From: JBGCDD01 sp045105075
GTDB lineage: Bacteria > Pseudomonadota > Alphaproteobacteria > Rhodobacterales > Rhodobacteraceae
Assembly (NCBI GenBank): GCA_045105075.1
Contig: JBGCDD010000002.1
Location: 1 to 64,000 of the forward strand
DNA length: 64,000 nt
Direction of reading: 5' to 3'
Shown here: piece by piece, positions 42,507 through 51,137 of the stretch
How positions within the stretch are numbered: position 1 is the stretch's first letter
Layout: the number at the start of each line of letters is the position of its first letter
The notes under the pieces: generated by a model
Seen by the model: only the letters and a program-made list of their open reading frames with translations
The model's database searches: none
Told to the model about the DNA's origin: nothing
Position numbers and translations under genes: made by a program

Positions 42507-43580
42507 ATGCGTGACACATCCATCGCGGCCATGATGTTGGGCTGGTACGACGTGCATGCGCGGGTTTTGCCCTGGCGCGTCAGCCCCGCCGCGCGCGCCG
42601 CAGGTGTGCAGCCCGACCCTTACCGCGTGTGGTTGTCAGAGGTGATGTTGCAGCAAACCACGGTGGTTGCAGTGAAGGATTACTTTCATCGCTTCACCAC
42701 CCGTTGGCCCAGTGTCGCCGATTTGGCGCGCGCCGAAGACGGTGATGTGATGGGCGAATGGGCGGGCCTTGGGTACTATGCGCGCGCGCGCAATCTGCTG
42801 AAATGCGCCCGTGTGGTCGCCCAAGACCATGGCGGTGTGTTTCCAGGCACCCATGCGGCCCTTTTGCAGCTGCCGGGGATTGGTCCCTACACGGCGTCGG
42901 CGATTTCCTCGATTGCGTTTGATCGCGCGGAAACTGTGCTGGATGGCAATGTGGAACGGGTGATGGCGCGGTTTTATGATGTGCACACGCCATTGCCCGG
43001 CGCAAAACCCGAGCTGCATGAATTGGCCACAGGGTTAACGCCGGCTGAGCGCCCCGGTGATTATGCGCAGGCGGTGATGGATCTGGGCGCGACGATTTGC
43101 ACGCCGAAATCTCCGGCCTGTGGCATTTGCCCATTGCGTGATCCCTGTGCCGCGCGGTTGGCGGGGACGGCGGCGGAATTGCCCAAAAAGACGCCTAAAA
43201 AGCCCAAACCCACCCGGCGCGGCATTGTTTATGTCGGGCGCAGGGCGGATGGGGCGTGGTTGCTGGAACGGCGCCCGGATCGTGGGCTGCTGGGCGGTAT
43301 GCTGGGCTGGCCGGGCACCGATTGGGACGGCAAAGATCGTGGTGTCGAGCCGATTGATACGCCTCCTGCAACAGGCAACTGGCATGATACGGGCGGCGAA
43401 GTGCGCCACACCTTTACGCATTTCCACCTGATTTTGAGCGTAAAAACCGCGGATTTACCCACCAGCTGTGAGCCAAACGCCGGTGCGTTTGTGCCGCGTG
43501 ATCAGTTTCGTCCCTCGGACCTTCCCACGGCGATGCGCAAAGCTTTTGATCTGGTGCATGCGACGCTGGGGCAGGATTGA
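42507..43580 (+). CDS. mutY: A/G-specific adenine glycosylase MutY
   Basis: A 357-residue DNA repair glycosylase that removes adenine mispaired with 8-oxoguanine. Catalytic residues: Glu45 in SEVMLQQT and Asp146 in VLDGNVER. The HhH loop is LPGIGPYTA. The [4Fe-4S] ligands are Cys198, Cys205, Cys208 and Cys214 with the normal C-x6-C-x2-C-x5-C spacing. A NUDIX-like C-terminal domain (from about 235) recognises 8-oxoG. GAGG precedes the ATG. Confidence 0.97.
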   Translation: MRDTSIAAMMLGWYDVHARVLPWRVSPAARAAGVQPDPYRVWLSEVMLQQTTVVAVKDYFHRFTTRWPSVADLARAEDGDVMGEWAGLGYYARARNLLKCARVVAQDHGGVFPGTHAALLQLPGIGPYTASAISSIAFDRAETVLDGNVERVMARFYDVHTPLPGAKPELHELATGLTPAERPGDYAQAVMDLGATICTPKSPACGICPLRDPCAARLAGTAAELPKKTPKKPKPTRRGIVYVGRRADGAWLLERRPDRGLLGGMLGWPGTDWDGKDRGVEPIDTPPATGNWHDTGGEVRHTFTHFHLILSVKTADLPTSCEPNAGAFVPRDQFRPSDLPTAMRKAFDLVHATLGQD

Positions 43581-43631
43581 GAACGCAGGGTTTGACGCTA
43601 TGGTCTGTGACATACCACTGAGAGAGCGGAC

Positions 43632-44780
43632 ATGAGCACGCAAACCCTGACTGCCAAACCTGATTTTGCCCGACTGAGCCGCGCGCTTCCGTTTTGGTTT
43701 TCGCTGTTGCTGGTTCCGCTGGCGGTTGTGGCGGCGGTTTATGGCGGATGGACCATTGCGCTTTTGCCGGTGGTCACCTGGTATCTCTTTGCGGCGCTCG
43801 ATGCAGTTTTGGGCGAGGATACGGTTAACATCGACCCGAATACGGGCGCGTCGCATCTGTTTTGGTATCGTCTGGTCACACTGGTCTGGGCGCCGCTGCA
43901 ATGCGTCACTGTGTTTGGGATATTGTGGTATGTCACCAGCACGGGCCATCTGGGGCGGATCGAGGAATGGGCGCTTTTTGCCGCGTTGGGCATTTTGTCG
44001 GGCACCGTTGGCATCAACTACAGTCATGAATTGATGCATCAAAAGCCAAAGATCGAGCGTTGGATGGCGGATATTCTGCTGGCGATGGTGCTTTACTCGC
44101 ATTTTCGCAGCGAACATTTGCAAGTGCATCACCGCTATGTGGCGACGCCGCGTGACCCGGTGACAGCGCGGTTCAACGAAGGGTTTCACCGCTATTTTCT
44201 GCGGGTTTTGACCAGCTGCCCGGGCTCGGCGTTTCGTGCGGAGCGGGCGATGTTGGCGCGCAAGGGCCGTCCGGTTTGGGATTTGGCCAACCCGTTTTGG
44301 CGTTACGGCGCGCTGCAATTGGGGTTTCTGGCGTTGGCCTTTGGCATTGGCGGGCTTTGGGGCCTGTTCCTATTTTCGGTGCAGGCGTTCTGGGCGGTGT
44401 TTCAGCTGGAGCTGGTGAATTACGTCGAACATTATGGGCTGACGCGCAAACATCTGGGCGATGGTAAATACGAACACGTCAAACCGCATCATTCCTGGAA
44501 TTCGGCGCAGCGCGCGTCAAACTGGTTGCTGATCAACCTCCAGCGCCACTCGGATCATCATTTCAAGCCGGATCGGCGCTTTCCGCTGCTGCAAAACCAC
44601 GACGCAGACAGCGCGCCGCAACTGCCCTATGGTTATCCGGTGATGACGGTGGCCGCGTTGATCCCACCGCTGTGGCGACGGGTGATGAACCACCGCGTCA
44701 AAGCATGGCGGCGCACGCATTATCCCGAGATCAAAGACTGGCAGCCTTACAACCACGCCGCAAATCCGCTGCCGCGCTAG
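43632..44780 (+). CDS. alkB: AlkB-type alkane 1-monooxygenase
   Basis: A 382-residue integral-membrane diiron monooxygenase that hydroxylates the terminal carbon of medium-chain alkanes. The histidine boxes are complete: HELMH (132-136), EHLQVHH (161-167), the HYG motif NYVEHYGL (His267) and LQRHSDHH (303-310). Several hydrophobic helices lie between them. No rubredoxin or rubredoxin reductase is adjacent, so electron donors must be encoded elsewhere. The gene is single, 51 bases after mutY, and converges on the cyclase gene. Confidence 0.93.
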   Translation: MSTQTLTAKPDFARLSRALPFWFSLLLVPLAVVAAVYGGWTIALLPVVTWYLFAALDAVLGEDTVNIDPNTGASHLFWYRLVTLVWAPLQCVTVFGILWYVTSTGHLGRIEEWALFAALGILSGTVGINYSHELMHQKPKIERWMADILLAMVLYSHFRSEHLQVHHRYVATPRDPVTARFNEGFHRYFLRVLTSCPGSAFRAERAMLARKGRPVWDLANPFWRYGALQLGFLALAFGIGGLWGLFLFSVQAFWAVFQLELVNYVEHYGLTRKHLGDGKYEHVKPHHSWNSAQRASNWLLINLQRHSDHHFKPDRRFPLLQNHDADSAPQLPYGYPVMTVAALIPPLWRRVMNHRVKAWRRTHYPEIKDWQPYNHAANPLPR

Positions 44781-44783
44781 GGG

Positions 44784-46175
44784 CTATTCCAGCGTCCAAA
44801 CCTCAAGTTTATCGTCCAGCCCACGAATGTCCTGTGGCGGCTGGCGGATCAGGCCCGCGAGCGCCGGAGCACGTTCGCTGGTTTCCCAGATCACCCGCTC
44901 GCGCAGGGCCGCGCTGGTCACCAGATGCACGTTCAATGGCCGGCTCAGCGCTTCGAGCCGGCTGGCCACGTTTACAGTGTTGCCAATTACGGCGAATTCC
45001 AGCCGGTTGGCGCCAATGTCGCCCAGCACGACCGGGCCGAAATGCACACCGATCGACACACGAATTTCGGCAAGTCCGCTGGCGCGTCGTTCACCATTCC
45101 ATAGGTCGATCACAATCAGCATCTGGCGCGCGCAGGTCAGTGCCCGGGTGGCGTCATTTGGTTTGGGCTCGGGCGTGCCAAAAGTGGCCATCATGCCGTC
45201 GCCCAGGAATTTATCCAGCGTTCCGCCATGCTTGAACACTTCGCTTTCAAGTCGGCCGTGAAAACCACGCAGAGTGTCAATCACATCTCCTGGATCTCGT
45301 CGGGCGGCAAATTCGGTAAATCCAACAATATCAACGAACATTACGGCCACATCATGGGCGCGAATTTGCTTGAGTGGTTCATCGTTGCGCGACAACTCAT
45401 CCACCACATTGGGCGAAAAGTAGCGCGACAGGTTGGCGCGTTCGCGTTCAAGCCCGGCGTTGCTGAGCAGTAACCGATTGAAACGACGCACAGAAAACCC
45501 AAGGGTGATCGCGACAATCACAAACACCACGACCTCTTGCAGTCGCGCGTCCCAATGGATGATGTTGGGATCAAGCAATTCCAGCATGTTACGGTCATGC
45601 CCAAATGCGGTCTGCGCGGCCTCGCTTAGCTCGGGGATGGTGCGCCCGAACCACCAGATCAGCGAAGCTGCAATGCCCCACAGACATGTGGTCCAGATGC
45701 CCATGGCAAAAATGGTGCGCCAGGAATAGGCCAGTGTGCCGCCCGCCAGAATCACGTAGAAGTAGCTGAAATTATTGTATTTATAGATCAATGCCGTAGG
45801 CCAGTCGCCACTGGCAAACGGGTTCGGGAAAACCAGCGCAAAGGTCATCAGTGCAAGATCGGCCAACAGCAGAGCCAGTTCCGCGCGCGAACGTCCAACC
45901 CGGCCAACCCGCCGTTGCATCCACCCCACCAAAGCCAGACCAATGAGAAGCCCATGATAATAAAGCATTTCCCACGCAGGGTTCAGGATCAGCAGCAGCA
46001 CCGCAATCACCGCGAGAGCCGCCCAGCGCGTGCGCACCGCCAGTTCCAGCCCTTCGCGTTTGTGCTGCACCAGCGCGGCCTCGGTAAAGCGATTGGCCTC
46101 AACGTCTTGCTGGCTCATCCGCTCGGGCAGATCAGCGGTCGTAAAACTGGGAAGATTTGCGCTCAGCTCTGCCAT
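44784..46175 (-). CDS. Membrane-bound class III adenylate/guanylate cyclase
   Basis: A 463-residue protein with about six membrane helices (residues 50-235) and a C-terminal class III cyclase domain (about 270-420). Metal-binding Asp282 (MFVDIVGFTEF) and Asp326 (DKFLGDGMMATFG), the base-binding Lys322 and the transition-state Asn402-Arg406 (GNTVNVASRL) are present. At the purine-selecting position where Asp or Thr is usual, Ala395 occurs (EFAVIGN), so specificity is uncertain, though cAMP is the default. The ATG at 46175 has AAGGA upstream; an ATG six codons earlier lacks one. Confidence 0.88.
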   Translation of the reverse strand: MAELSANLPSFTTADLPERMSQQDVEANRFTEAALVQHKREGLELAVRTRWAALAVIAVLLLILNPAWEMLYYHGLLIGLALVGWMQRRVGRVGRSRAELALLLADLALMTFALVFPNPFASGDWPTALIYKYNNFSYFYVILAGGTLAYSWRTIFAMGIWTTCLWGIAASLIWWFGRTIPELSEAAQTAFGHDRNMLELLDPNIIHWDARLQEVVVFVIVAITLGFSVRRFNRLLLSNAGLERERANLSRYFSPNVVDELSRNDEPLKQIRAHDVAVMFVDIVGFTEFAARRDPGDVIDTLRGFHGRLESEVFKHGGTLDKFLGDGMMATFGTPEPKPNDATRALTCARQMLIVIDLWNGERRASGLAEIRVSIGVHFGPVVLGDIGANRLEFAVIGNTVNVASRLEALSRPLNVHLVTSAALRERVIWETSERAPALAGLIRQPPQDIRGLDDKLEVWTLE

Positions 46176-46235
46176 AGGAACGGTTCCTTGCATGAAATCG
46201 GTGTAAACATCTTTAACATGGGATTGCGCGACGTC

Positions 46236-46265
46236 AAAAAAACCCCGCCGGACACCAGCGGGGTT
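46236..46265 (-). terminator. Intrinsic terminator after the small exported-protein gene
   Basis: On the minus strand an eight-base stem AACCCCGC/GCGGGGTT (arms 46241-46248 and 46258-46265) is followed by seven Ts. It lies about 37 bases after the stop of the 46302-46769 gene and separates it from the cyclase gene. Confidence 0.85.
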
Positions 46266-46301
46266 GACTAAAACCTGCGGGACAATCCCAGACGCGACCG
46301 T

Positions 46302-46769
46302 CTAGAACCGCGAGATTGACAGCCCGGTCACGCGGCCAGAGCGTTCGGCCTGGATGGAAACCCAATACTCAACACTTTCAGATCGCACCCGAAAATGTTC
46401 GTTGCGTTTGCCTTTGCGGCGCAATTCAACGGTTCCCCCAATGCGCCCGGCCAGACCAACAGCGATGTTTTGAAGCTTCGCCACAAGCTCGGGGTTGCGC
46501 GCTTCTTTTTGAGGGGATTGATACTCTAAACGGCAGGATTGCCCGGCTTTCCAGAACACGCGCAGCGATGTTTTTGCCTTCGATCTTTTGAGCCCGGACT
46601 CGACGCTTTTGGTGGAAAATTCATCGGCTTTTCCGGCGTTGACCATACAAGTGCGTTCGAATCCGCGCACCAAATCATCAAGCGGGCCTGCGGTTGCCAC
46701 GGCCGGGACCAAGGTCAGACATAGGCTTGCGCCCAGCCCAAAACACGTTTTGCGAAACCAATTAAGCAT
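46302..46769 (-). CDS. Uncharacterised exported protein, 155 residues
   Basis: A protein with a signal peptide (MLNWFRKTCFGLGASLCLTLVPAVATAG) and a basic mature part with two cysteines (ERTCMVNAG and GQSCRLEYQ) that could form a disulfide. I do not recognise a domain. AAAGGGTGA provides a good ribosome site. It has its own terminator and is probably a single-gene unit in the periplasm. Confidence 0.65.
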   Translation of the reverse strand: MLNWFRKTCFGLGASLCLTLVPAVATAGPLDDLVRGFERTCMVNAGKADEFSTKSVESGLKRSKAKTSLRVFWKAGQSCRLEYQSPQKEARNPELVAKLQNIAVGLAGRIGGTVELRRKGKRNEHFRVRSESVEYWVSIQAERSGRVTGLSISRF

Positions 46770-47000
46770 GCGTCACCCTTTGTTAAACATCTACTTTTCC
46801 GTTTGGCTTTAGAGCCTTGCGGGCGGTTTATAAATGTTTGACGTGCCAAAAGCCATGCTTGGCTGAACGATACCCGGAGAGTTGCAATTTTTTGGATTTG
46901 TGAAGACAGCAGATCACCGCGCAGGGCAGGCAACAAAACCATTGAATGTTCAGAGCTGGCCATCGACACTGCGCCACACACCACAAAAAAGAGAAAAATT

Positions 47001-47378
47001 ATGAAAACAGTTGGTTTGGCCCTTGTCGCCCTGATCGCCGCTTTGCACGTTTACATTGCCTGGTTTGAAATTTTCGCGTGGACCACCGTTGCTCCGAGTG
47101 TGTTCAAATCAATGGATCCAGCGATTTTCGAACCGACCGTGAAACTGGGCGCGAACCAAGGGGTTTATAACCTGTTTCTGGCGATTGGGCTGGGCTGGTC
47201 GTTGGTCATCAAAGACGCACAGTGGCAGCGTAACATCGCCACCTGCTTTTTGGCTTTCGTCGCTATTGCCGGCGCGTTTGCCGCCATTACAGTCGAAGTC
47301 AGACCCGGTTTGATGCAGCTGGTCCCGTCGGTGATTGCGCTGGCGTTGCTGCATATGAACAAGGAGTCGGCGGGTTAA
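47001..47378 (+). CDS. DUF1304 membrane protein
   Basis: A 125-residue protein with four predicted membrane helices (about 3-20, 53-70, 80-97, 104-119). The N-terminus ALVALIAALHVYIAWFEIFAW and GANQGVYNLFLAIGLGWSL match the DUF1304 family, small integral membrane proteins of unknown function. The ATG at 47001 follows AAGAGAAAAATT. No operon partner is evident. Confidence 0.88.
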   Translation: MKTVGLALVALIAALHVYIAWFEIFAWTTVAPSVFKSMDPAIFEPTVKLGANQGVYNLFLAIGLGWSLVIKDAQWQRNIATCFLAFVAIAGAFAAITVEVRPGLMQLVPSVIALALLHMNKESAG

Positions 47379-47396
47379 TCCCGCTGAACGTCAGGC

Positions 47397-47428
47397 AAAA
47401 AAAATGCCCCGTCACGAAGGACGGGGCA
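47397..47428 (-). terminator. Intrinsic terminator of ccrM
   Basis: On the minus strand TGCCCCGT/ACGGGGCA forms an eight-base stem (arms 47405-47412 and 47421-47428), followed by eight Ts (47397-47404). It is about 57 bases after the ccrM stop. In the plus orientation there is no T-run, although the hairpin lies just after the DUF1304 gene. Confidence 0.85.
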
Positions 47429-47484
47429 AGTTGATGCCGTGAACTAGGCCACAGGCACCGGCGGTATTCGGTTAAAAAAGGGGG

Positions 47485-48585
47485 TCAGTTCGCCATTTCT
47501 GAGCGGATTTGCTGGCGCAGCACGTCGATCGGCACGGTTTTGCCGTCGCGGCGGAAGCACCAATAGGTCCAGCCATTGCAGCTGGGAGCGCCTTCCAGCG
47601 CGGCGCCGACCTGATGGATCGAGCCTTTGACATCGTCGCCAATCAGCGTGCCATCGGCGCGCACCTTGGCTTTGTGTCGTTTGTTCATCGAATAAAGCTC
47701 TTCGCCCGGGCGCAACATGCCACGTTCGACCAGCTGACCAAAGGGCACCCGCGGTTCGGCCCGTTTGGAGGCCGACACTTGCAACGCCTCGCGGTCAAAC
47801 TTGCGCACGGAGGCTATGCGTTTGTTGGCCACTTCGCGGTAAGCGGCTTCACGTTCAATGCCGATGAAATCACGCCCTAGCATTTTCGCCACAGCGCCGG
47901 TGGTGCCGGTGCCAAAGAACGGATCAAGCACCACATCGCCCGGATTGGTCGAGCCAACCAGAACCCGGTGCAGCAGGCTTTCGGGCTTTTGCGTCGGATG
48001 CGCTTTGTCGCCGTCTTCGTTTTTCAGTCGTTCGTGCCCGGTGCACAGTGGCAGCACCCAATCGCTGCGCATCTGGATACCTTCGTTCAGCGACTTTAGC
48101 GCCTCGTAGTTAAAAGTGTATTTCGCGCCTTCCGATTTGCTGGCCCAGATCATCGTTTCGTGCGCATTGGTAAACCGTTTGCCTCGGAAGTTCGGCATCG
48201 GGTTGGATTTGCGCCAGATCACGTCGTTGAGGATCCAGTAACCTTGGTTTTGCAGGGTTGTGCCGACCCTAAAGATGTTGTGATAGGACCCGATCACCCA
48301 AATTGCGCCTTGTGGTTTAAGCAATCGGCGCGCCGCTTTCAGCCAGCCAGTGGTAAAGCTGTCATAGGCGGCAAAGGAAGAGAACTGGTCCCAGTGGTCA
48401 TCCACCGCATCGACCTGGCTGTTGTCGGGACGGTGCAAATCACCCTTCAACTGCAGGTTATACGGCGGGTCGGCAAAAATCAGATCGACCGACGCCTCGG
48501 GAAGACTGTTCATCACATCGATGCAGTCGCCTTCCAGAATCGTATTCAATGGCAACTCGGGAGCTGCTTTTTGAGTGTGCGTCAT
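47485..48585 (-). CDS. ccrM: Cell-cycle DNA adenine methyltransferase CcrM (GANTC-specific)
   Basis: A 366-residue beta-class N6-adenine methyltransferase. The catalytic motif IV DPPY is at residues 39-42 (FADPPYNLQLKGDL), and the AdoMet-binding motif I in DPFFGTGTTGAVAKMLGR follows. This permuted order is that of CcrM, which methylates GANTC late in replication in Alphaproteobacteria. The C-terminal ~80 residues (ending KTVPIDVLRQQIRSEM) are the CcrM-type extension needed for DNA binding. The ATG at 48585 has GAGG upstream; a longer frame to 48642 is also open. Two GANTC sites lie just upstream, suggesting feedback. Confidence 0.95.
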   Translation of the reverse strand: MTHTQKAAPELPLNTILEGDCIDVMNSLPEASVDLIFADPPYNLQLKGDLHRPDNSQVDAVDDHWDQFSSFAAYDSFTTGWLKAARRLLKPQGAIWVIGSYHNIFRVGTTLQNQGYWILNDVIWRKSNPMPNFRGKRFTNAHETMIWASKSEGAKYTFNYEALKSLNEGIQMRSDWVLPLCTGHERLKNEDGDKAHPTQKPESLLHRVLVGSTNPGDVVLDPFFGTGTTGAVAKMLGRDFIGIEREAAYREVANKRIASVRKFDREALQVSASKRAEPRVPFGQLVERGMLRPGEELYSMNKRHKAKVRADGTLIGDDVKGSIHQVGAALEGAPSCNGWTYWCFRRDGKTVPIDVLRQQIRSEMAN

Positions 48586-48635
48586 GTCTGCCTCTGTCCC
48601 GGATGCTTGGTGCATCTCGTGGTTGAGCCAAAGAT

Positions 48636-48651
48636 GAGTCATAGCTGATTC
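48636..48651. promoter_or_regulatory. Pair of GANTC sites upstream of ccrM
   Basis: GAGTC (48636-48640) and GATTC (48647-48651) occur within 16 bases, 51-66 bases before the chosen ccrM start. In Caulobacter the ccrM leader also carries GANTC sites whose methylation state affects expression. That the same holds here is inference. Confidence 0.45.
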
Positions 48652-48684
48652 GCCGTCAAATTCTTTTTTGAAACAAGTGGTTGG

Positions 48685-49305
48685 TTATTTATCTTGATAC
48701 AACATCTTGTGGACGGGTTTGAACGAACGTCTATGGTGTGGGGTTACCCCGAGATTTTCCAACGCCAACCTGTGACTTTTTGATGGGTAACCCATATTGG
48801 TCTCCCAGCCATAGCCGGGATGCTGTTGCGCCAAATCCACCATGACATTATCTCGACATATTTTGGCCACAATTGAGGCCGCCGCAATCGATGCAGAACG
48901 GGCATCTCCGCGCACCACAGCGAGCGCCGGAAGCGCCAGATCGCGGGGCAAAATCTTGCCATCGATCAGCAGGAAATCAGGCTGTGGTTGTAAAGCGGCC
49001 ACGGCGCGGGCCATCGCCAGGTGGCTGGCGCGCAGGATATTGAGGTGTTCGATCTCGTCAACACTGGCATGGGCGATGGCGACCTCGGCCTTGTTGTGGA
49101 TCATCTCGGCCAGCCGCACACGGGCCTTCATGCTGAGCTTTTTGGAATCGTTCAGGCCCTTGGGGATCGATCGCGGTTTCAAAATCACCGCCGCTGCTGT
49201 CACCGGACCGGCCAGCGGGCCCCGGCCAACCTCGTCGACACCGGCAATGCGCACAAAACCCTTTTTGCGCAGATCGCGTTCAAAACTGTAATCAGGCATG
49301 CTCAT
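48685..49305 (-). CDS. rnhB: Ribonuclease HII
   Basis: A 206-residue enzyme that nicks RNA in RNA-DNA hybrids, including single ribonucleotides. The active site is visible as the Asp-Glu pair in GVDEVGRGPLAGP, the Asp of FLLIDGK and the final Asp in VAKICRDNVM. The GRG motif that reads the ribose 2'-OH is intact. Starts at 49305 (MSMPDYSFE) and 49299 (MPDYSFE) are both plausible; longer starts lack similarity. It sits upstream of ccrM on the same strand, 99 bases away, the usual Rhodobacteraceae pairing. Confidence 0.95.
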   Translation of the reverse strand: MSMPDYSFERDLRKKGFVRIAGVDEVGRGPLAGPVTAAAVILKPRSIPKGLNDSKKLSMKARVRLAEMIHNKAEVAIAHASVDEIEHLNILRASHLAMARAVAALQPQPDFLLIDGKILPRDLALPALAVVRGDARSASIAAASIVAKICRDNVMVDLAQQHPGYGWETNMGYPSKSHRLALENLGVTPHHRRSFKPVHKMLYQDK

Positions 49306-49353
49306 GCGGGGCAATGTGCCCGCTTGGCGGCGCGCTGCAAGGGGCAAGAGCGC

Positions 49354-49386
49354 AAAAAAAGGGGGAAAGCGCGTGGCTCTCCCCCC
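49354..49386 (-). terminator. Intrinsic terminator of the Pro/Gln-rich exported-protein gene
   Basis: On the minus strand a stem of about ten pairs (GGGGGAGAGC with GCTTTCCCCC, one G-U pair; arms near 49376-49385 and 49361-49370) is followed by seven Ts (49354-49360). It lies 26 bases after the stop codon. Confidence 0.85.
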
Positions 49387-49411
49387 GGGTTTGCAGTGTC
49401 TGTGCTCGGTT

Positions 49412-49927
49412 TTACTTGCCGGCCACGCGGTAGCCACGCTCGCGCAGGCAAACCGGTTCATAGGTGGTGCGGGTCACGCCAGCCGTGCGGAACTGGTACT
49501 GACAGGCATAGGGCAGCGACTGGGCAAAGCGGTACTTGTTGGTCAAACAGCGCGCGCCAAACAGACGTTTGGTGGTGCGGTTGACGGTGAAATTGGCCAG
49601 ACATTCCGCCGGCAGGTTATAGCGCGACAACCGCTGGGGTTGCGGGCGCACGTTCTGGGGCTGCACCCGGTTATAACGCGGCTGGTGACGGTTGTAGTTG
49701 GGCTGGGGTTTATAGCGGGGCTGGGGTTTGCGCACATAAGGATCGGGCGCATGGGTGACGGCCTGGTCGTTTTTGTTGAGGTTGATGGCGGCACCGATGA
49801 TGGCCAAAGCCGCAAGTCCGGCAATCACACGGCGCATGTCATCGGTGTCGGCCTGTGCGGGGGCCGCAGAGACGCTGGTGATGGCCATGGCGAGACCGGT
49901 GATGAGGGCGATGAATTTGCGATGCAT
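49412..49927 (-). CDS. Uncharacterised exported protein with Pro/Gln/Asn-rich linker
   Basis: A 171-residue protein with a signal peptide (MHRKFIALITGLAMAITSVSAAPAQA), a short hydrophobic helix (VIAGLAALAIIGAAI), then a repetitive basic linker with Q-P and Y-N-R repeats (residues about 65-100), and a C-terminal domain with four cysteines (AECLANF, ARCLTNK, YACQYQF, EPVCLRE). AAAGGAC supports the ATG at 49927. Secreted, probably disulfide-bonded; the function is not known. It is divergent from the next gene with a palindrome in between. Confidence 0.7.
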   Translation of the reverse strand: MHRKFIALITGLAMAITSVSAAPAQADTDDMRRVIAGLAALAIIGAAINLNKNDQAVTHAPDPYVRKPQPRYKPQPNYNRHQPRYNRVQPQNVRPQPQRLSRYNLPAECLANFTVNRTTKRLFGARCLTNKYRFAQSLPYACQYQFRTAGVTRTTYEPVCLRERGYRVAGK

Positions 49928-50032
49928 TGAAATGTCCTTTCGCGTGGTGGATCTTGAAAAGCCGATCGCAGCGACCGGCGGTTGTGCCCTCAAGGTGCGG
50001 TCGACCGCCTCGGACAGGCAATATCGCCCCCG

Positions 50033-50047
50033 TGTTATCGGATAACA
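50033..50047. promoter_or_regulatory. 15-base palindrome in a divergent intergenic region
   Basis: TGTTATCGGATAACA is a perfect palindrome around a central G, between two divergent genes (starts 49927 and 50105). It resembles the LacI-type sites near 53.8-63.7 kb but has one base more between the half-sites, so it is probably read by a different protein. Confidence 0.35.
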
Positions 50048-50104
50048 GCCGCGCAAAACCCTGTGGATATTGAATATCTCGCGCCGCGCGCGCAGGATGG
50101 GCGC

Positions 50105-50395
50105 ATGAAACATATCACCCTTCCTCTGGCGATTTGGGCCACTTTGGCCCTATGCGCCCCCGCCCATGCGGCGGATTGCTTTGCCGATTACAAGGCGAAA
50201 CAGGACAACCCGCTGCGCCTGCATTACGGCGTTGTGCAATTGCAGGGCCCGTGCCGGCGCGGACCCGCGCGCGCCGAAGTTGCGGCCCGTTTGGCCGCTT
50301 CGGGCTGGACCGTGCTGAATGTGCTGTCGGTCTTTGGCCCCGAAGGTTTGGCGGAAAGGAGGGCAAATGCAGGATCCTACTATCTCCGTTTCTGA
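50105..50395 (+). CDS. Small exported protein, 96 residues
   Basis: A signal peptide (MKHITLPLAIWATLALCAPAHA) is followed by a mature part ADCFADYKAKQDNPLRLHYG, then GPCRRGPARAEVAARLAASGWTVLNVLSVFG. The two cysteines could pair. Similar short proteins occur in roseobacters, but I know no function. It overlaps the downstream membrane winged-helix gene by 29 bases, which suggests co-translation and a shared role. Confidence 0.7.
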   Translation: MKHITLPLAIWATLALCAPAHAADCFADYKAKQDNPLRLHYGVVQLQGPCRRGPARAEVAARLAASGWTVLNVLSVFGPEGLAERRANAGSYYLRF

Positions 50396-51071
50396 GGCGC
50401 GCCGGTCGGGCAATCGCATCGTCTATTTTGGCCTTGGCGCGATCATCGCGATTCTGGCTGCTGCCGGGGCTGTGCTGGTGCTTGCGCTGCCGGATGCCAA
50501 CGCGTTCAACGCACGGGTCGAGCGGCTGTTTGTGGAAAACGACAATCTGACCACGCAGGCGGAAATCAAGCTGCTGGAAATTCTGGCGCAGTCGGGCACC
50601 GCTTTTTCCGACACATTAAGCAGCTACCGGGTGGTGATTTTTGTGCTGCTGATCTTTGCCACTGCGCTTTTGGTCGCTGCTTTGGTGTTCCTGGTGATGC
50701 TGGTCACGCTGAACCGGCGCATGGCTTTGATCGAGCGCAACGGCATTCAGGTGACCTCGCTATTGATCAGCCGCGAGGAAAACACGGTGTACCTGAACAA
50801 CCTTGATTTCAAACTGACGGCGGCGGCGATGGAGACGCTGGCTGTGCTGGCCGAGGCGCGATTGGATGATGATGTGCTGTCGGGTGCCGAGATCGAAGCG
50901 GTGGTGTCCGGGCGCAATGCTGCTGACTGTGACGAGGCCGCCGGTGCGACGCGCATCAAGCGGTTGCGTGACACATTGGGCAATCAGATGGTCAGCGCGC
51001 TTTTGGTCAAAAACATCGCGCGGCGGGGCTATATGTTGTCGATCGAAAAAGACGTTATTCAGATGGTGTGA
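50367..51071 (+). CDS. Two-TM protein with cytoplasmic winged-helix domain
   Basis: A 234-residue protein with membrane helices at about 18-42 and 89-114, separated by a periplasmic loop of about 45 residues. The C-terminal part (about 140-234) looks like an OmpR/ToxR-type winged helix: FKLTAAAMETLAVLAEA resembles the first helix, and ATRIKRLRDTLGNQ followed by LVKNIARRGYMLSIE resembles the recognition helix and hairpin (GYxL). A perfect AAAGGAGG precedes the ATG at 50367. It overlaps the small exported-protein gene and lies 66 bases before the DUF427-cyclase. By architecture a membrane-bound one-component regulator, but with the DNA-binding domain at the C-terminus. Confidence 0.65.
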   Translation: MQDPTISVSEARRSGNRIVYFGLGAIIAILAAAGAVLVLALPDANAFNARVERLFVENDNLTTQAEIKLLEILAQSGTAFSDTLSSYRVVIFVLLIFATALLVAALVFLVMLVTLNRRMALIERNGIQVTSLLISREENTVYLNNLDFKLTAAAMETLAVLAEARLDDDVLSGAEIEAVVSGRNAADCDEAAGATRIKRLRDTLGNQMVSALLVKNIARRGYMLSIEKDVIQMV

Positions 51072-51137
51072 GCCGAGACCCTTGGAAACCGACACCGCCT
51101 GCCCCATCTTGAGAGGGTCAATTGCAAGGCAATTCCC

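Noticed and set aside
47397..47428. Terminator of DUF1304 on the plus strand
   Set aside because: The hairpin has its T-run only in the minus orientation, so it is assigned to ccrM.
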